Assembly: GCA_036389035.1 (NCBI GenBank)
Contig: DASVQQ010000031.1
Location: 1-64,000, forward strand
Length of the DNA stretch: 64,000 nt
Origin: Jatrophihabitans sp.
GTDB lineage: Bacteria > Actinomycetota > Actinomycetes > Mycobacteriales > Jatrophihabitantaceae
Direction: 5' to 3'
The notes under the pieces are model-generated. The model did no database searches and was not told where the DNA came from. It was given only the letters and a program-made list of their open reading frames with translations. Both the position numbers and the translations under genes were made by a program. Position 1 is the stretch's first letter. Each line of letters starts with the position of its first letter. Positions 43,392 to 56,719 of this stretch are shown here, one piece after another.

Positions 43392-44255
43392 TCACATCGA
43401 GCCCGGCGGGCCGCCCTTGTCACGCCGGCGCAGGTAGCGCTCGAACTCCTTGGCGATGGCATCGCCGGAGGCCTCGCGCATCTCACCGTCGTCGTCGCGC
43501 TCCTCGAGGTTGCGGATGTACTCGCGCACGTCCTCGTCCTCGGCGGCCATCTCGTTGACCAGCTTCTGCCAGTCATCGGCCTGGGCCGGCAGCTCGCCCA
43601 GCGGCACCGCGATGTCGAGCACCTCTTCGACTCGGTGCAGCAGGGCGATGGTGGCTTTGGGATTGGGCGGCTGTGCCACGTAGTGCGGCACCGCGGCCCA
43701 GAACGAGATCGCCGGGATGCCGACCCGCACGCACGCCTCCTGCAGCACGCCGACGATGCCGGTCGGGCCTTCGTAGCGGGACCGGTCCAGGCCGAACCGG
43801 GTGGCGCTGGCCGTGTCGTAGGAGGTGCCGGTGACCGGGGTGGGCCGGGTGTGCGGGGAGTCCGACAGCAGCGCGCCCAGCGTGACCGCGGTCCGCACCC
43901 CCAGCTCGCGCATGATTTCCAGCAACTCCTCGCAGAAGCCGCGCCAGCGCATGTTGGGCTCGATGCCGCGGACCAGCACCAGGTCGAAGTCCGCGCCGGC
44001 CGGCCGGCACACCGACAGCCGGGTGGTCGGCCAGCTGATCCGGCGCGACACGCCGTCCACCAGCGAGACCGTGGGGCGGTTCACCTGGAAGTCGTAGTAG
44101 TCATCCGGGTCCAGCGCGGCCAAGGGGGTTGCCGACCAGGTCAGCTCCAGGTGCTCGATCGCGCCGGTGGCGGCGTCACCGGCGTCGTTCCAGCCCTCGA
44201 AGGCCGCGACGAGAACCGGGTCCTTGAGTTCCGGCCAGTTCTCGAATTCCGTCAT
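43392..44255 (-). CDS. PAC2 family protein
   Basis: 287 aa. PAC2 features: PVLVAAFEGWNDAGDAATGAIEHL, DYYDFQVNRPTV, FDLVLVRGIEPNMRWRGFCEELLEIM, GALLSDSPHTRP, VGIPAISFWAAVPHYVAQPPNPKATIALLHRVEE. The fold is that of the eukaryotic proteasome assembly chaperone 2, but the bacterial family has no established role in proteasome assembly; its presence near a 20S proteasome locus is suggestive only. TAAGCT at 44262-44267 (minus strand) sits 6 nt before ATG 44255, a leaderless arrangement. Confidence 0.92.
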   Translation of the reverse strand: MTEFENWPELKDPVLVAAFEGWNDAGDAATGAIEHLELTWSATPLAALDPDDYYDFQVNRPTVSLVDGVSRRISWPTTRLSVCRPAGADFDLVLVRGIEPNMRWRGFCEELLEIMRELGVRTAVTLGALLSDSPHTRPTPVTGTSYDTASATRFGLDRSRYEGPTGIVGVLQEACVRVGIPAISFWAAVPHYVAQPPNPKATIALLHRVEEVLDIAVPLGELPAQADDWQKLVNEMAAEDEDVREYIRNLEERDDDGEMREASGDAIAKEFERYLRRRDKGGPPGSM

Positions 44256-44395
44256 CTGCCCAGCTTAGGACTCCACGCCTGCGGCTGGAGCGGCAACAGG
44301 CCGTGACCTTGGGTGACCGGCAGCACCGCGACGCACCGCCGGTCCTAGCACGCAGGCTGACGTCGGCGCCCCTTGAGCCCGGTAAACTCGTCGGC

Positions 44396-47976
<3,581 letters not shown>

Positions 47977-47980
<4 letters not shown>

Positions 47981-48672
47981 ACGACCTGACCGGCGGTTTG
48001 GCATTGGACGGCGGCCTGCAGGCCGTGCTGTGGGACCTGGACGGGACCCTGGTCGACACCGAGCCGGCCTGGTTCGCGGCGGAGTACCGGCTGGTGGAGT
48101 CCTTCGGCGGCAGCTGGGATGACGCGCACGCCCTTGCCCTGGTAGGCAACCCGCTGCTGGTGTCGGCCGCCTACCTCCGCGAGCACGGCGGCGTCGCGCT
48201 GCCGCTGGACGAGATCGTGGACCGGCTGCTGGCGGAGGTGGTGGCCGCCGTCGAGCGCGAGGTTGTCTGGCGTCCGGGGGTGCGCCGGCTGCTGGGCGAG
48301 CTGCGGACGGCCGGGGTGCCGTGCGCCATGGTGACCATGTCGTACCAGTCCCTGGCGCAGTCGGTGGCCGGACAGCTGCCGGCCGGCACCTTCGCCACCA
48401 TGGTGACCGGCGATCAGGTGGCCCGGGGCAAGCCTGACCCCGAGGCGTACCTGACCGCGGCTCAACGGCTCGGGGTGCAGCCGTCGCGGTGTGTGGCGAT
48501 CGAGGATTCGCCGGCCGGTGTCGCCTCGGCCGAGGCCGCGGGATGCGTGGTGCTCGCGGTGCAGAATCAGGTGCCGCTGGCCCCCGCGCCGGGCCGGACC
48601 GTGCTCGATGACCTGGCCGCCGTGTCGGTTGCCGACCTGCGGGCGCTGATCTCGGACTACGCCGAACTCTGA
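47977..48672 (+). CDS. HAD superfamily hydrolase (beta-phosphoglucomutase/phosphatase type)
   Basis: 231 aa. HAD motif I AVLWDLDGTLVDTEP (nucleophile Asp), motif II VTMSYQS, motif III Lys in RGKPDPEAYLTAA, motif IV AIEDSPAGVASAEAAG. Small cap domain between motifs I and II. GTG start overlaps the metH stop (GTGA), so the two are translationally coupled, a conserved actinobacterial pairing. Substrate unknown; probably a phosphate-monoester phosphatase. Confidence 0.92.
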
Positions 48673-48723
48673 CCGGTCACAAGCCGATGCGCCGGCCCTG
48701 ACGCTCTGGTCGGAACGTTCTGA

Positions 48724-49749
48724 CTAGACCGGCGGCTCGGGTGCTGCGCCTACCTCGGCGCTGGGGCCGGTCACCGCCTGCCGGTCGCTGATCGTCTGGG
48801 CCAGCGCGTCGAACGGGAAAGGCGGCGGGGTGCCGCCCTTGGCCGGGCACAGCTGCTGGTGGCTGCACCAGTCGCACAGCTTCGACGGGCTGGGCCTGAA
48901 GTCACCGGTCAGGGTCGCCGCGGCGATCGCCTTCCAGATGGCCTGCAGGGTGCCCTCGAAGCGCGCCAGCTCCTCGGCCTCGGGCTGGTAGCTGAGGGTG
49001 TCGGTGTCGGCGAGGTAGATCAGCCGCAACTGGCGGGGCACCACGCCGCGGGTGCGCCAGAGCACCAGGGCGTAGAACTTCATCTGGAACAGCGCCCGGG
49101 CCTCGAAGGCCTCGCGGGGGATCGAACCGGTCTTGTAATCCACCACCCGCAGGTCACCGGCCGGTGAGATGTCGAGCCGATCGATGTAGCCGCGCAGCCG
49201 CAGGCCGTCCAGCACCACCTCGACCAGCTCTTCGCGAGCGGCCGGCTCGAGCCGTCGCGGATCTTCCAGCGCGAAGTAGTTCTTCACCAGCTCTCGGGCC
49301 GACTCGAGCCAGGCGGCCAGCTCGGCGCCCTGCTCGTCGTCGTCGAACAGCTGAGCCAGCTCGGGATGGGCCTCGAGCAGTTGCTGCCAGGACGGCGCCA
49401 CGTCGGCCTGGGCCTGCTCGACGGTGCGCTCGGCCGCGGGCAGGTCATACAGGTGCTCCAGCACCGCGTGCACCACGGTGCCACGGGTCGCGGCCCGGCT
49501 CGGCGTCTCGGGAAGCCGGTCGATGCTGCGGAACCGGTAGAGCAGCGGGCAGGTCTTGAAGTCGGCGGCCCGCGACGGCGACAGCGAGCCGAGGATGGCC
49601 GGCGGCAGCGCGGTCAGCTCGGTCGGCGGCCCGGCCAGCGTGGTCTGCTCGCCCGGGGTCAGCTCGCCCGGCGCCGGCGGAGTCAGCTCGCTCGGTGCCA
49701 GCAAGGCCTGCTCGCCCGGGGCCGCGTCCAGCAACTCGGTCTGGGTCAT
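48724..49749 (-). CDS. RecB-family exonuclease (PD-(D/E)XK, Fe-S)
   Basis: 341 aa from ATG 49749. Catalytic core DLRVVDYKTGSIPREAFEARALFQMKFYAL near residue 210-240. One cysteine precedes (FKTCPLLYRF) and three follow near the C-terminus (LCDWCSHQQLCPAKGG), matching the 4Fe-4S-bearing AddB/Cas4-like subgroup. The N-terminal 60 residues are Ala/Pro/Thr repeats. TAGTCT at 49757-49762 (minus) is 7 nt upstream of the start. The longer open frame upstream is not supported. It is a conserved neighbour of TrmI in actinobacteria (Rv2119 type). Confidence 0.9.
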   Translation of the reverse strand: MTQTELLDAAPGEQALLAPSELTPPAPGELTPGEQTTLAGPPTELTALPPAILGSLSPSRAADFKTCPLLYRFRSIDRLPETPSRAATRGTVVHAVLEHLYDLPAAERTVEQAQADVAPSWQQLLEAHPELAQLFDDDEQGAELAAWLESARELVKNYFALEDPRRLEPAAREELVEVVLDGLRLRGYIDRLDISPAGDLRVVDYKTGSIPREAFEARALFQMKFYALVLWRTRGVVPRQLRLIYLADTDTLSYQPEAEELARFEGTLQAIWKAIAAATLTGDFRPSPSKLCDWCSHQQLCPAKGGTPPPFPFDALAQTISDRQAVTGPSAEVGAAPEPPV

Positions 49750-49857
49750 GGCCGCAAGACTAGGTGGCGGCACTGACAGAATTGCCGAACCGCTCCGCGC
49801 GTCGGCTCGACGGCGAAGTGTGACCAGCCAGTTCAACGCTTTCACTGCCAGCACCCA

Positions 49858-50637
49858 TCATAGCCAGCGCAGGTGCTTGACCGGCCAGCTGACCGCGACC
49901 GCCCGGCCCTCGATGCTCGAACCCGCGATCACCCCGAAGACCCGGGAGTCCAGCGAGTCGCAGCGGTTGTCGCCCATCACGAAGTACTGGTCCTCAGGCA
50001 CCTTGACGGCAGCGAAGTCCGCGGTCCCGCCGCAGGCCGGATGGACGTAGGGCTCGGCGAGCGCCTTGTCGCCGATGAACACCCGTCCGTTCCGGCCGCT
50101 GACCGTCTCGCCCGGCAGGCCGATCACCCGCTTGATGAGCTCGGGCGCCTCTGGCGGGGCCAGTGGCGGCCGGTCGAAGACCACCACGTCGGACCGGGCC
50201 ACCGAGCTGAACCGGTAGGACAGCTTGTCGACCAGCACCAGGTCTGGTTGGCAGTTCTGGCAGCCGTGCAGCGTCGGCTCCATAGAGCCCGACGGGATGT
50301 AATAAGAGGTGACCACGAAGCTTCGCAACACCACGACGGTGACCGCGACGGCGAGCAGGAATCCCAGCGTGCGGGTCAGCCGGCCGACCCAGGTGCCCGG
50401 CCGATCGGCTCCGGCCGGGCCGTTCGCCGATACCGCGGCTGCCGGTGCTCCGGACGCCCCTGCCGGCCCAGGTATCCCGGACGGCCCGGACGGCTCGGAC
50501 GGCTCGGACGGCTTGGACGCGCCAGAAGACCCATGCTCCGCGGCCTGGCCCGCCCGCCGTTCGGCGACCCTGGCCTGGATGCGGGCACGCAGGTCCGGTT
50601 CGGACCCCGCGTCCGCGGATCGCTCACGTTCTGCCAC
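49858..50637 (-). CDS. lepB: signal peptidase I
   Basis: 259 aa from GTG 50637. N-terminal cytosolic part rich in Ser-Glu-Pro-Gly repeats, one membrane helix at about 87-110 (LGFLLAVAVTVVVLRSFVV), then the periplasm-side catalytic domain: nucleophile Ser in YIPSGSMEPTL, catalytic Lys in ELIKRVIGLPGETV, and FVMGDNRCDSLDSRVFG. It removes signal peptides from exported proteins. TAGCCT at 50645-50650 (minus) lies 7 nt before the start, the leaderless layout; the upstream extension of the frame is therefore rejected. Confidence 0.94.
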   Translation of the reverse strand: MAERERSADAGSEPDLRARIQARVAERRAGQAAEHGSSGASKPSEPSEPSGPSGIPGPAGASGAPAAAVSANGPAGADRPGTWVGRLTRTLGFLLAVAVTVVVLRSFVVTSYYIPSGSMEPTLHGCQNCQPDLVLVDKLSYRFSSVARSDVVVFDRPPLAPPEAPELIKRVIGLPGETVSGRNGRVFIGDKALAEPYVHPACGGTADFAAVKVPEDQYFVMGDNRCDSLDSRVFGVIAGSSIEGRAVAVSWPVKHLRWL

Positions 50638-50737
50638 AGCCGTCAGGCTAAACCGTTGCGGGCTCGGCGGCTGGCCGCCGGCCGCCTGCGTGGCGCGATA
50701 GACCTGGTCGTGACCCTCACCTCGTAGGATCAAACGG

Positions 50738-51934
50738 GTGAGCAGCCCCCGGTCAGCGCCTGACCCGCGAGTCAACGCCAATGGCTGGTTGCTCCGGATC
50801 GGCTCGGTGCTGGGCGTGCCGATTTTCGTCACGCCGAGCTGGGTGCTGGTGGCGGGCTTCATCACCATCAGCTACGCGGGCTTTCTCCGCCAGCAGATCC
50901 CGGGTGCCTCGGAGGGGTTCTCGTACGCCCTCAGCCTGCTGTTCGCCGTTCTGCTGGCGGCCTCGGTGCTGCTGCACGAGGTGGGGCACACAGTGGTCAG
51001 CAAGGTGATCGGCCTGCCGGTGCGTCGGATCGTGGTGTTCCTGCTCGGCGGGGTGTCCGAGATCGAGGGCGAGGCCAGCCGGCCCCGGGACGAGTTCGCG
51101 ATCGCGGCGGCCGGACCGCTGGTGTCGCTACTGCTGGCCGTGGGCTGCTGGGCGACGAGCCTGCTGCCGGCATCGCAGTCGGCGGTCGCGGTGCTGTTGC
51201 TGCTGCTGGCTTGGAGCAACCTGATAATCGCGGTGTTCAACGTGCTGCCCGGCCTGCCGCTGGACGGCGGCCGGCTGGTGCAGGCGCTGATCTGGAAGCT
51301 GGGCGGCTCCCGGCTGACCGGTGTGCGGATCGCCGCCTGGTCCGGTCGCGTGGTGGCCGTGCTGCTGGGCCTGGCCGTCGTGTTCGGCCACGCGCTGCTC
51401 GGCGGCGACTCGCCGGCTGACATGGCCACGGTCGTCTCGACGGTGATGGGGTTCGCGGTGGTCGCGTTCCTGTGGTTCGGCGCCAGCCAGTCGTTGCGGA
51501 TGGCAGAGCTCAGCGCCCGCGCGGCGAGCCTGCGGCTCGGTCAACTGCTGCGGGCCTCGCTGTACCTGCCGCCCTACACCCCGGTCTCCGAGGCGGTCCG
51601 GCAGACGGCGGTGACCGGCGCCACCGGCATCGTCGTCATCGACGGGCAGGGCCGCAGCCGGGCCCTCGTGGACGAGTCCCAGATCGCCAAGATCCCGGCC
51701 GACCGGCGGCCGTGGACCTCGCTGGCCGAGGTCGCCCGGGAACTCCAGCCCGGCATGTTGCTGGCCGAGGACCTGTACGGCGAGCCGCTCATCGACACCC
51801 TGCGGGCGCACCCCGCCTCCGAGTACCTGGTGGTGGGCAGGGACGGGGTGGCTCGCGGGATCGTCACGGCGGTCGACCTGGCGCGGGCCCTGGGGTTGCC
51901 CAGCCCCAAGCCGCAGCGGCAGTCGCTGAACTGA
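50738..51934 (+). CDS. site-2 protease family metalloprotease with CBS-domain pair (M50B)
   Basis: 398 aa. Six hydrophobic segments with zinc motif VLLHEVGHTVVSK near residue 85 and the third ligand NVLPGLPLDGGRLVQAL near 170, followed from about 270 by two CBS-type motifs (YTPVSEAVRQTAVTGATGIVVID and SEYLVVGRDGVARGIVTAVDLARAL). Intramembrane protease; CBS pairs usually sense adenine nucleotides. Likely substrate: anti-sigma factors or other membrane regulators, not proven. TAGGAT at 50725-50730 is 7 nt before GTG 50738. Confidence 0.93.
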   Translation: MSSPRSAPDPRVNANGWLLRIGSVLGVPIFVTPSWVLVAGFITISYAGFLRQQIPGASEGFSYALSLLFAVLLAASVLLHEVGHTVVSKVIGLPVRRIVVFLLGGVSEIEGEASRPRDEFAIAAAGPLVSLLLAVGCWATSLLPASQSAVAVLLLLLAWSNLIIAVFNVLPGLPLDGGRLVQALIWKLGGSRLTGVRIAAWSGRVVAVLLGLAVVFGHALLGGDSPADMATVVSTVMGFAVVAFLWFGASQSLRMAELSARAASLRLGQLLRASLYLPPYTPVSEAVRQTAVTGATGIVVIDGQGRSRALVDESQIAKIPADRRPWTSLAEVARELQPGMLLAEDLYGEPLIDTLRAHPASEYLVVGRDGVARGIVTAVDLARALGLPSPKPQRQSLN

Positions 51935-51990
51935 CATCGCTGCCTGAACCGATTAGCCTTCCTGGTGCTAACCGTCCAGCTCTACTTTAG

Positions 51991-52956
<966 letters not shown>

Positions 52957-52979
52957 GCACGCCCTTCAGAAGTCCGGCT

Positions 52980-53273
52980 TCAGGCGTCCGGGCCGGCCAC
53001 CAGCACGCCGTCGGCGGCCCGGGCCACGTGGATGCAGTTGCCAGGGCAGTCCTTGGCCGAGTCGATGACGTCCAGTCTCAGATTGGCCGGCACGCCGACC
53101 CTGGCGCCGTCGCTCTGCTTGAGCTCACCCGCCGCGTCCTTGACGTAGGCCAGGCCGTCGACATCGAACTCGAAGACCTCCGGGGCGTACTGCACGCACA
53201 GTCCGTCACCGGTGCACAGCTGCTGATCGATCCACACTTCGAGCACTTCGGAGTCCGTGCCGTCCTCTGCCAC
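52980..53273 (-). CDS. ferredoxin (3Fe-4S type)
   Basis: 97 aa. Cluster ligands are seen in LCTGDGLCVQYAPEVFEFD and KDCPGNCIHV, the ligand pattern of single-cluster 3Fe-4S/4Fe-4S actinobacterial ferredoxins (C-X5-C then C-X-P-like). It begins with GTG 53273. A ferredoxin gene just upstream of arc/mpa is a conserved actinobacterial arrangement; the partner is unknown. Convergent with trmI. Confidence 0.92.
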   Translation of the reverse strand: MAEDGTDSEVLEVWIDQQLCTGDGLCVQYAPEVFEFDVDGLAYVKDAAGELKQSDGARVGVPANLRLDVIDSAKDCPGNCIHVARAADGVLVAGPDA

Positions 53274-53454
53274 CGTCGGTCCTAACTGCGCGAGATCTGC
53301 TCCGCCACCGCGAGGTTGCCCGGTTCGGCGGCAGCGTACTGGATTGATACCTGCACATCACAGTAGTTGCCTCGCGGATTCACTCTGCGTGTGTAGGGTG
53401 AAAATCGAGCAGCGGCCCTCACTGCTCAGGCAGTTCCATCGAAAGGGTACTTAG

Positions 53455-55197
53455 ATGGCGGAAGAATTCGGCACCGATCGAGGCTCTGGCAAGCCGGATG
53501 CGGCGGAGCTCGCGTATGAGATACAGATCCTGCGCGCCCGTATCGCCGAGTCTCCTCGTCAGATCCGCGCGCTCGAGGACCGGCTGGTCGAGACCCAGGC
53601 CCGGGTGGCCTCGCTGACCGACCGCAACGAGCGGCTGGCGGACACGCTGCGTGACGCCCGCGACCAGCTGGTCACCCTCAAAGAGGAGATCGACCGGCTC
53701 GCGCAGCCCCCGTCCGGCTACGGCGTCTTCCTCGAAGCCGTGGACGAGCACAGCGTCGACATCTTCACCGGCGGCCGCAAGCTGCGGGTCGCGGTCTCTC
53801 CCGAGGTCGGCATCGACACCCTGGAGCACGGCCAGGAGGTCATGCTCAACGAGGCCATGAACATCGTCCAGGCACGCGGCCACGAGCGGGCCGGCGAGGT
53901 GGTGATGCTCAAGGAGATCCTCGAGGGCGGCGACCGGGCCCTGGTGATCGGGCACACCGACGAGGAGCGGATCGTCCACATCGCCGACGTCCTGCGCGGT
54001 TCGCCGCTGCGGGTCGGCGACTCGCTGCTGCTGGAGCCGCGGTCCTCCTACGTCTACGAGCGGATTCCCAAGAGCGAGGTCGAGGAACTCGTCCTGGAGG
54101 AAGTCCCCGACATCGACTACACCGACATCGGCGGGCTCAGCAAGCAGATCGAGCAGATCCGCGACGCCGTGGAGCTGCCGTTCCTGCACGCCGACCTGTT
54201 CCGCGAGCACCAGCTGCGCCCGCCCAAGGGCATCCTGCTCTACGGCCCGCCCGGCTGCGGCAAGACCCTGATCGCCAAGGCGGTGGCCAACTCGCTGGCC
54301 AAGCAGGTGGCCAGGGTGCGCGGCGACACCGAGAAGGGCCGCTCGTTCTTCCTCAACATCAAGGGCCCGGAGCTGCTGAACAAGTACGTCGGAGAGACCG
54401 AGCGCCACATCCGGCTGGTGTTCCAGCGGGCCCGTGAGAAGGCCAGCGAAGGCACCCCGGTGATCGTGTTCTTCGACGAGATGGACTCGATCTTCCGGAC
54501 CCGCGGCTCGGGGGTGTCCTCCGACGTGGAGAACACCATCGTGCCCCAGCTGCTGAGCGAGATCGACGGCGTCGAGGGCCTGGAGAACGTGATCGTGATC
54601 GGCGCGTCCAACCGCGAGGACATGATCGACCCGGCCATCCTGCGACCCGGCCGGCTGGACGTCAAGATCAAGATCGAGCGTCCGGACGCCGAGGCGGCCC
54701 GCGACATCTTCGCCAAGTACATCCTCACGTCCCTGCCGATCCACGACGAGGACCTCGCCGAGCACGGCGGCTCGCGCGAGGCCACCGTGAACGCGATGAT
54801 CCAGCACACCGTGGAGCGGATGTACACCGAGAGCGAGGACAACCGCTTCCTCGAGGTGACCTACGCCAACGGCGACAAGGAGACCCTGTACTTCAAGGAC
54901 TTCAACTCCGGCGCGATGATCCAGAACATCGTCGACCGGGGCAAGAAGATGGCGATCAAGGACCTGCTCACCACCGGCCAGCGCGGCCTGCGGATGCAGC
55001 ACCTGCAGGCTGCCTGCGTCGACGAGTTCCGCGAGAACGAGGACCTGCCCAACACCACCAACCCCGACGACTGGGCCCGCATCTCCGGAAAGAAGGGCGA
55101 GCGGATCGTCTACATCCGTACGCTGATCTCCGGCGGCAAGGGCAGTGAGTCGGGGCGGGCCATCGACACCATCTCCAACACCGGGCAGTACCTGTAG
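53455..55197 (+). CDS. arc: proteasome-associated AAA ATPase (ARC/Mpa)
   Basis: 580 aa. N-terminal coiled coil at about 18-80 ([24 protein letters not shown]) which captures Pup; tandem OB folds at 85-230; AAA module with Walker [15 protein letters not shown] near 264, Walker [13 protein letters not shown] near 338, and second region [23 protein letters not shown]. The C-terminus ends NTGQYL, the GQYL gate-opening motif that docks into the 20S alpha ring. It unfolds pupylated proteins into the proteasome. ATG 53455 is preceded by AAAGGG. Confidence 0.98.
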   Translation: MAEEFGTDRGSGKPDAAELAYEIQILRARIAESPRQIRALEDRLVETQARVASLTDRNERLADTLRDARDQLVTLKEEIDRLAQPPSGYGVFLEAVDEHSVDIFTGGRKLRVAVSPEVGIDTLEHGQEVMLNEAMNIVQARGHERAGEVVMLKEILEGGDRALVIGHTDEERIVHIADVLRGSPLRVGDSLLLEPRSSYVYERIPKSEVEELVLEEVPDIDYTDIGGLSKQIEQIRDAVELPFLHADLFREHQLRPPKGILLYGPPGCGKTLIAKAVANSLAKQVARVRGDTEKGRSFFLNIKGPELLNKYVGETERHIRLVFQRAREKASEGTPVIVFFDEMDSIFRTRGSGVSSDVENTIVPQLLSEIDGVEGLENVIVIGASNREDMIDPAILRPGRLDVKIKIERPDAEAARDIFAKYILTSLPIHDEDLAEHGGSREATVNAMIQHTVERMYTESEDNRFLEVTYANGDKETLYFKDFNSGAMIQNIVDRGKKMAIKDLLTTGQRGLRMQHLQAACVDEFRENEDLPNTTNPDDWARISGKKGERIVYIRTLISGGKGSESGRAIDTISNTGQYL

Positions 55198-55232
55198 CGA
55201 TATCGAGTTGAGGCACCCGCGATGATTCCCGG

Positions 55233-56558
55233 GTGAGCGGATGGCGGCAGCGGCTGCGGTCCCAGGTCATCGACCTGGGGCCGCTGCGGCGTCACCGGGA
55301 CTTCAGGCTGCGCACCATCGCCGCCAGCATCTCCGTCTTCGGCACGTACTTCACCATGATCGCGGTGCCGATCCAGATCATGCGGCTCACCGACTCGACG
55401 GTGGCTGTCGGCCTGGTGGGCGCGGTCGAGTTCGTCCCGATCGTCGCGGTCGGCCTGCTCGGCGGGGCGATCGCGGACCGGTTCGACCGGCGCAAGGTGG
55501 TGCTGGTCTCCGAATTGGGCGCGCTGGCCTGCACGCTGGTGCTGCTGCTCAACTCGTTGTTGCCGCAGCCGAAGCTGTGGGTGATCTACCTGATGGCCGC
55601 CGGCGCGGTCTCGGCCAGCTCCCTGCAGCGGCCCAGCCTGGACGCGATGCTGCCCCGGTACGTGCCGCACGCCGAGATCCCGTCGGCCAGCATGGTCAAC
55701 AACCAGGCCTGGGGGGTGGCCGGCATCGCCGGCACCATGCTCGGCGGGGTGCTGGCCAGCACCAGCATCAGCCTCGCCTACACCGTCGACGTGGCCAGCT
55801 TCGCGCTGTCCCTGCTGGTCTTCCTGCGGCTGACCCCGCTGCCCCGCACGCTCAGCACGGTGGTTCCCGGAATCCGGGCCACGCTGGCCAGCGTCGGCGA
55901 GGGGGTCAGGTACGCGATCGGGCGCAAGGACCTGCTGGGCACCTACCTGATCGACACCATCGCCATGACGATGGCGATGCCGATGGCGCTGTTCCCGTTC
56001 TTCGCCGCCGAGCTGGGCGCCCCGCACGCGGTCGGGCTGCTGTACGCCGCGGACTCGGTGGGCGCGTTGCTGGCCGGTCTGGTCTCGGGCTGGGTCCGCC
56101 GGGTGCACCGGCACGGGCTCGCGATCATCGTGGCCGCGCTGTGCTGGGGCGCGGCGATCGGGCTGGCCGGCCTGATGCCCAACCTCGGCCTGGTGCTGGT
56201 GTTCCTGGCCTGCGCCGGCGCCGCCGACATGGTGTCGGGCACCTTCCGCGCGATGATCTGGGACCAGACCATTCCGGACGAGTTGCGCGGCCGACTGGCC
56301 GGCATCGAGCTGCTGTCCTACTCGATCGGCCCCACGCTGGGCAATGCCCGGGCCGGGTTCATGGCGGTCGGCGGCGTGCGGTTCGCCATCGCCAGCGGGG
56401 GCATGTTGTGCGTTCTGGGAGTCGGCGCCGCGGCCGCGGCCCTGCCTCGCTTTCGTTCTTACGACACCCGCACGGACGAGTTCGTGCTGGCCGAACGGCA
56501 GCGCCGCAGCGCGCCGGCGAGCAACAGCCCGACCCCGCCCGGCGAGCCGAGCACGTAG
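55233..56558 (+). CDS. MFS transporter (EntS-like) between arc and dop
   Basis: 441 aa from GTG 55233, about 12 hydrophobic segments, loop motif IADRFDRRKVVLVSELGAL and DMVSGTFRAMIWDQTIPDELRGRLAGIELLSYSIGPTLG, typical of the EntS/MFS_3 exporter subgroup. The gene is 35 nt after arc and 156 nt before dop in the same direction, so it sits inside the proteasome locus. Substrate unknown; whether it has anything to do with protein turnover is unclear. The TAG stop overlaps a -10-like TAGCCT element for the following mini-ORF chain. Confidence 0.93.
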   Translation: MSGWRQRLRSQVIDLGPLRRHRDFRLRTIAASISVFGTYFTMIAVPIQIMRLTDSTVAVGLVGAVEFVPIVAVGLLGGAIADRFDRRKVVLVSELGALACTLVLLLNSLLPQPKLWVIYLMAAGAVSASSLQRPSLDAMLPRYVPHAEIPSASMVNNQAWGVAGIAGTMLGGVLASTSISLAYTVDVASFALSLLVFLRLTPLPRTLSTVVPGIRATLASVGEGVRYAIGRKDLLGTYLIDTIAMTMAMPMALFPFFAAELGAPHAVGLLYAADSVGALLAGLVSGWVRRVHRHGLAIIVAALCWGAAIGLAGLMPNLGLVLVFLACAGAADMVSGTFRAMIWDQTIPDELRGRLAGIELLSYSIGPTLGNARAGFMAVGGVRFAIASGGMLCVLGVGAAAAALPRFRSYDTRTDEFVLAERQRRSAPASNSPTPPGEPST

Positions 56559-56561
56559 CCT
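56556..56561 (+). promoter_or_regulatory. -10 element TAGCCT, leaderless layout, for the dop mini-ORF chain
   Basis: TAGCCT begins with the TAG stop codon of the MFS gene and ends 7 nt before ATG 56569, the same spacing seen for other putative leaderless starts in this window. Confidence 0.55.
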
Positions 56562-56568
56562 TGCTCTC

Positions 56569-56718
56569 ATGAGTGAGCATCGCAGCGAGCCAGTCAAGCG
56601 ATGAGCGCTTGCGCGAAGAGCAGGGAGATCGAGTGAGCATCGCAGCGAGCGCCAGCGAGCGAGGAGCGGAGCGAGTCCAGCGATGAGCGCTTGCGCGAAG
56701 AGCAGGGAGATCGAGTGA
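56569..56718 (+). other. chain of four mini-ORFs linked by 4-nt overlaps upstream of dop
   Basis: Four tiny open frames in relay: 56569-56604 (MSEHRSEPVKR), 56601-56636 ([11 protein letters not shown]), 56633-56686 (17 aa, [17 protein letters not shown]), 56683-56718 ([11 protein letters not shown] again). Each stop overlaps the next start as ATGA or GTGA, and the last overlaps the GTG of dop at 56715. The sequence consists of direct repeats, yet the repeats preserve every overlap. Interpreted as translationally coupled leader ORFs or a phased repeat; not shown to be translated. Confidence 0.6.
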
Positions 56719-56719
56719 G
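56598..56719. repeat. 40-bp direct repeat pair upstream of dop
   Basis: Copies at about 56598-56637 and 56680-56719 are identical (beginning GCGATGAGCGCTTGCGC and ending GATCGAGTGAG). A second repeat, GAGTGAGCATCGCAGCGAGC, is at 56571-56590 and 56631-56650. The intervening GAGC-rich stretch 56651-56675 is of simple GAGCGAGGAGC character. Confidence 0.9.

Noticed and set aside
44256..44395. Possible cobalamin or SAM riboswitch upstream of metH
   Set aside because: No B12-box or SAM-class signature, and a -10 hexamer 7 nt before the start leaves no leader.
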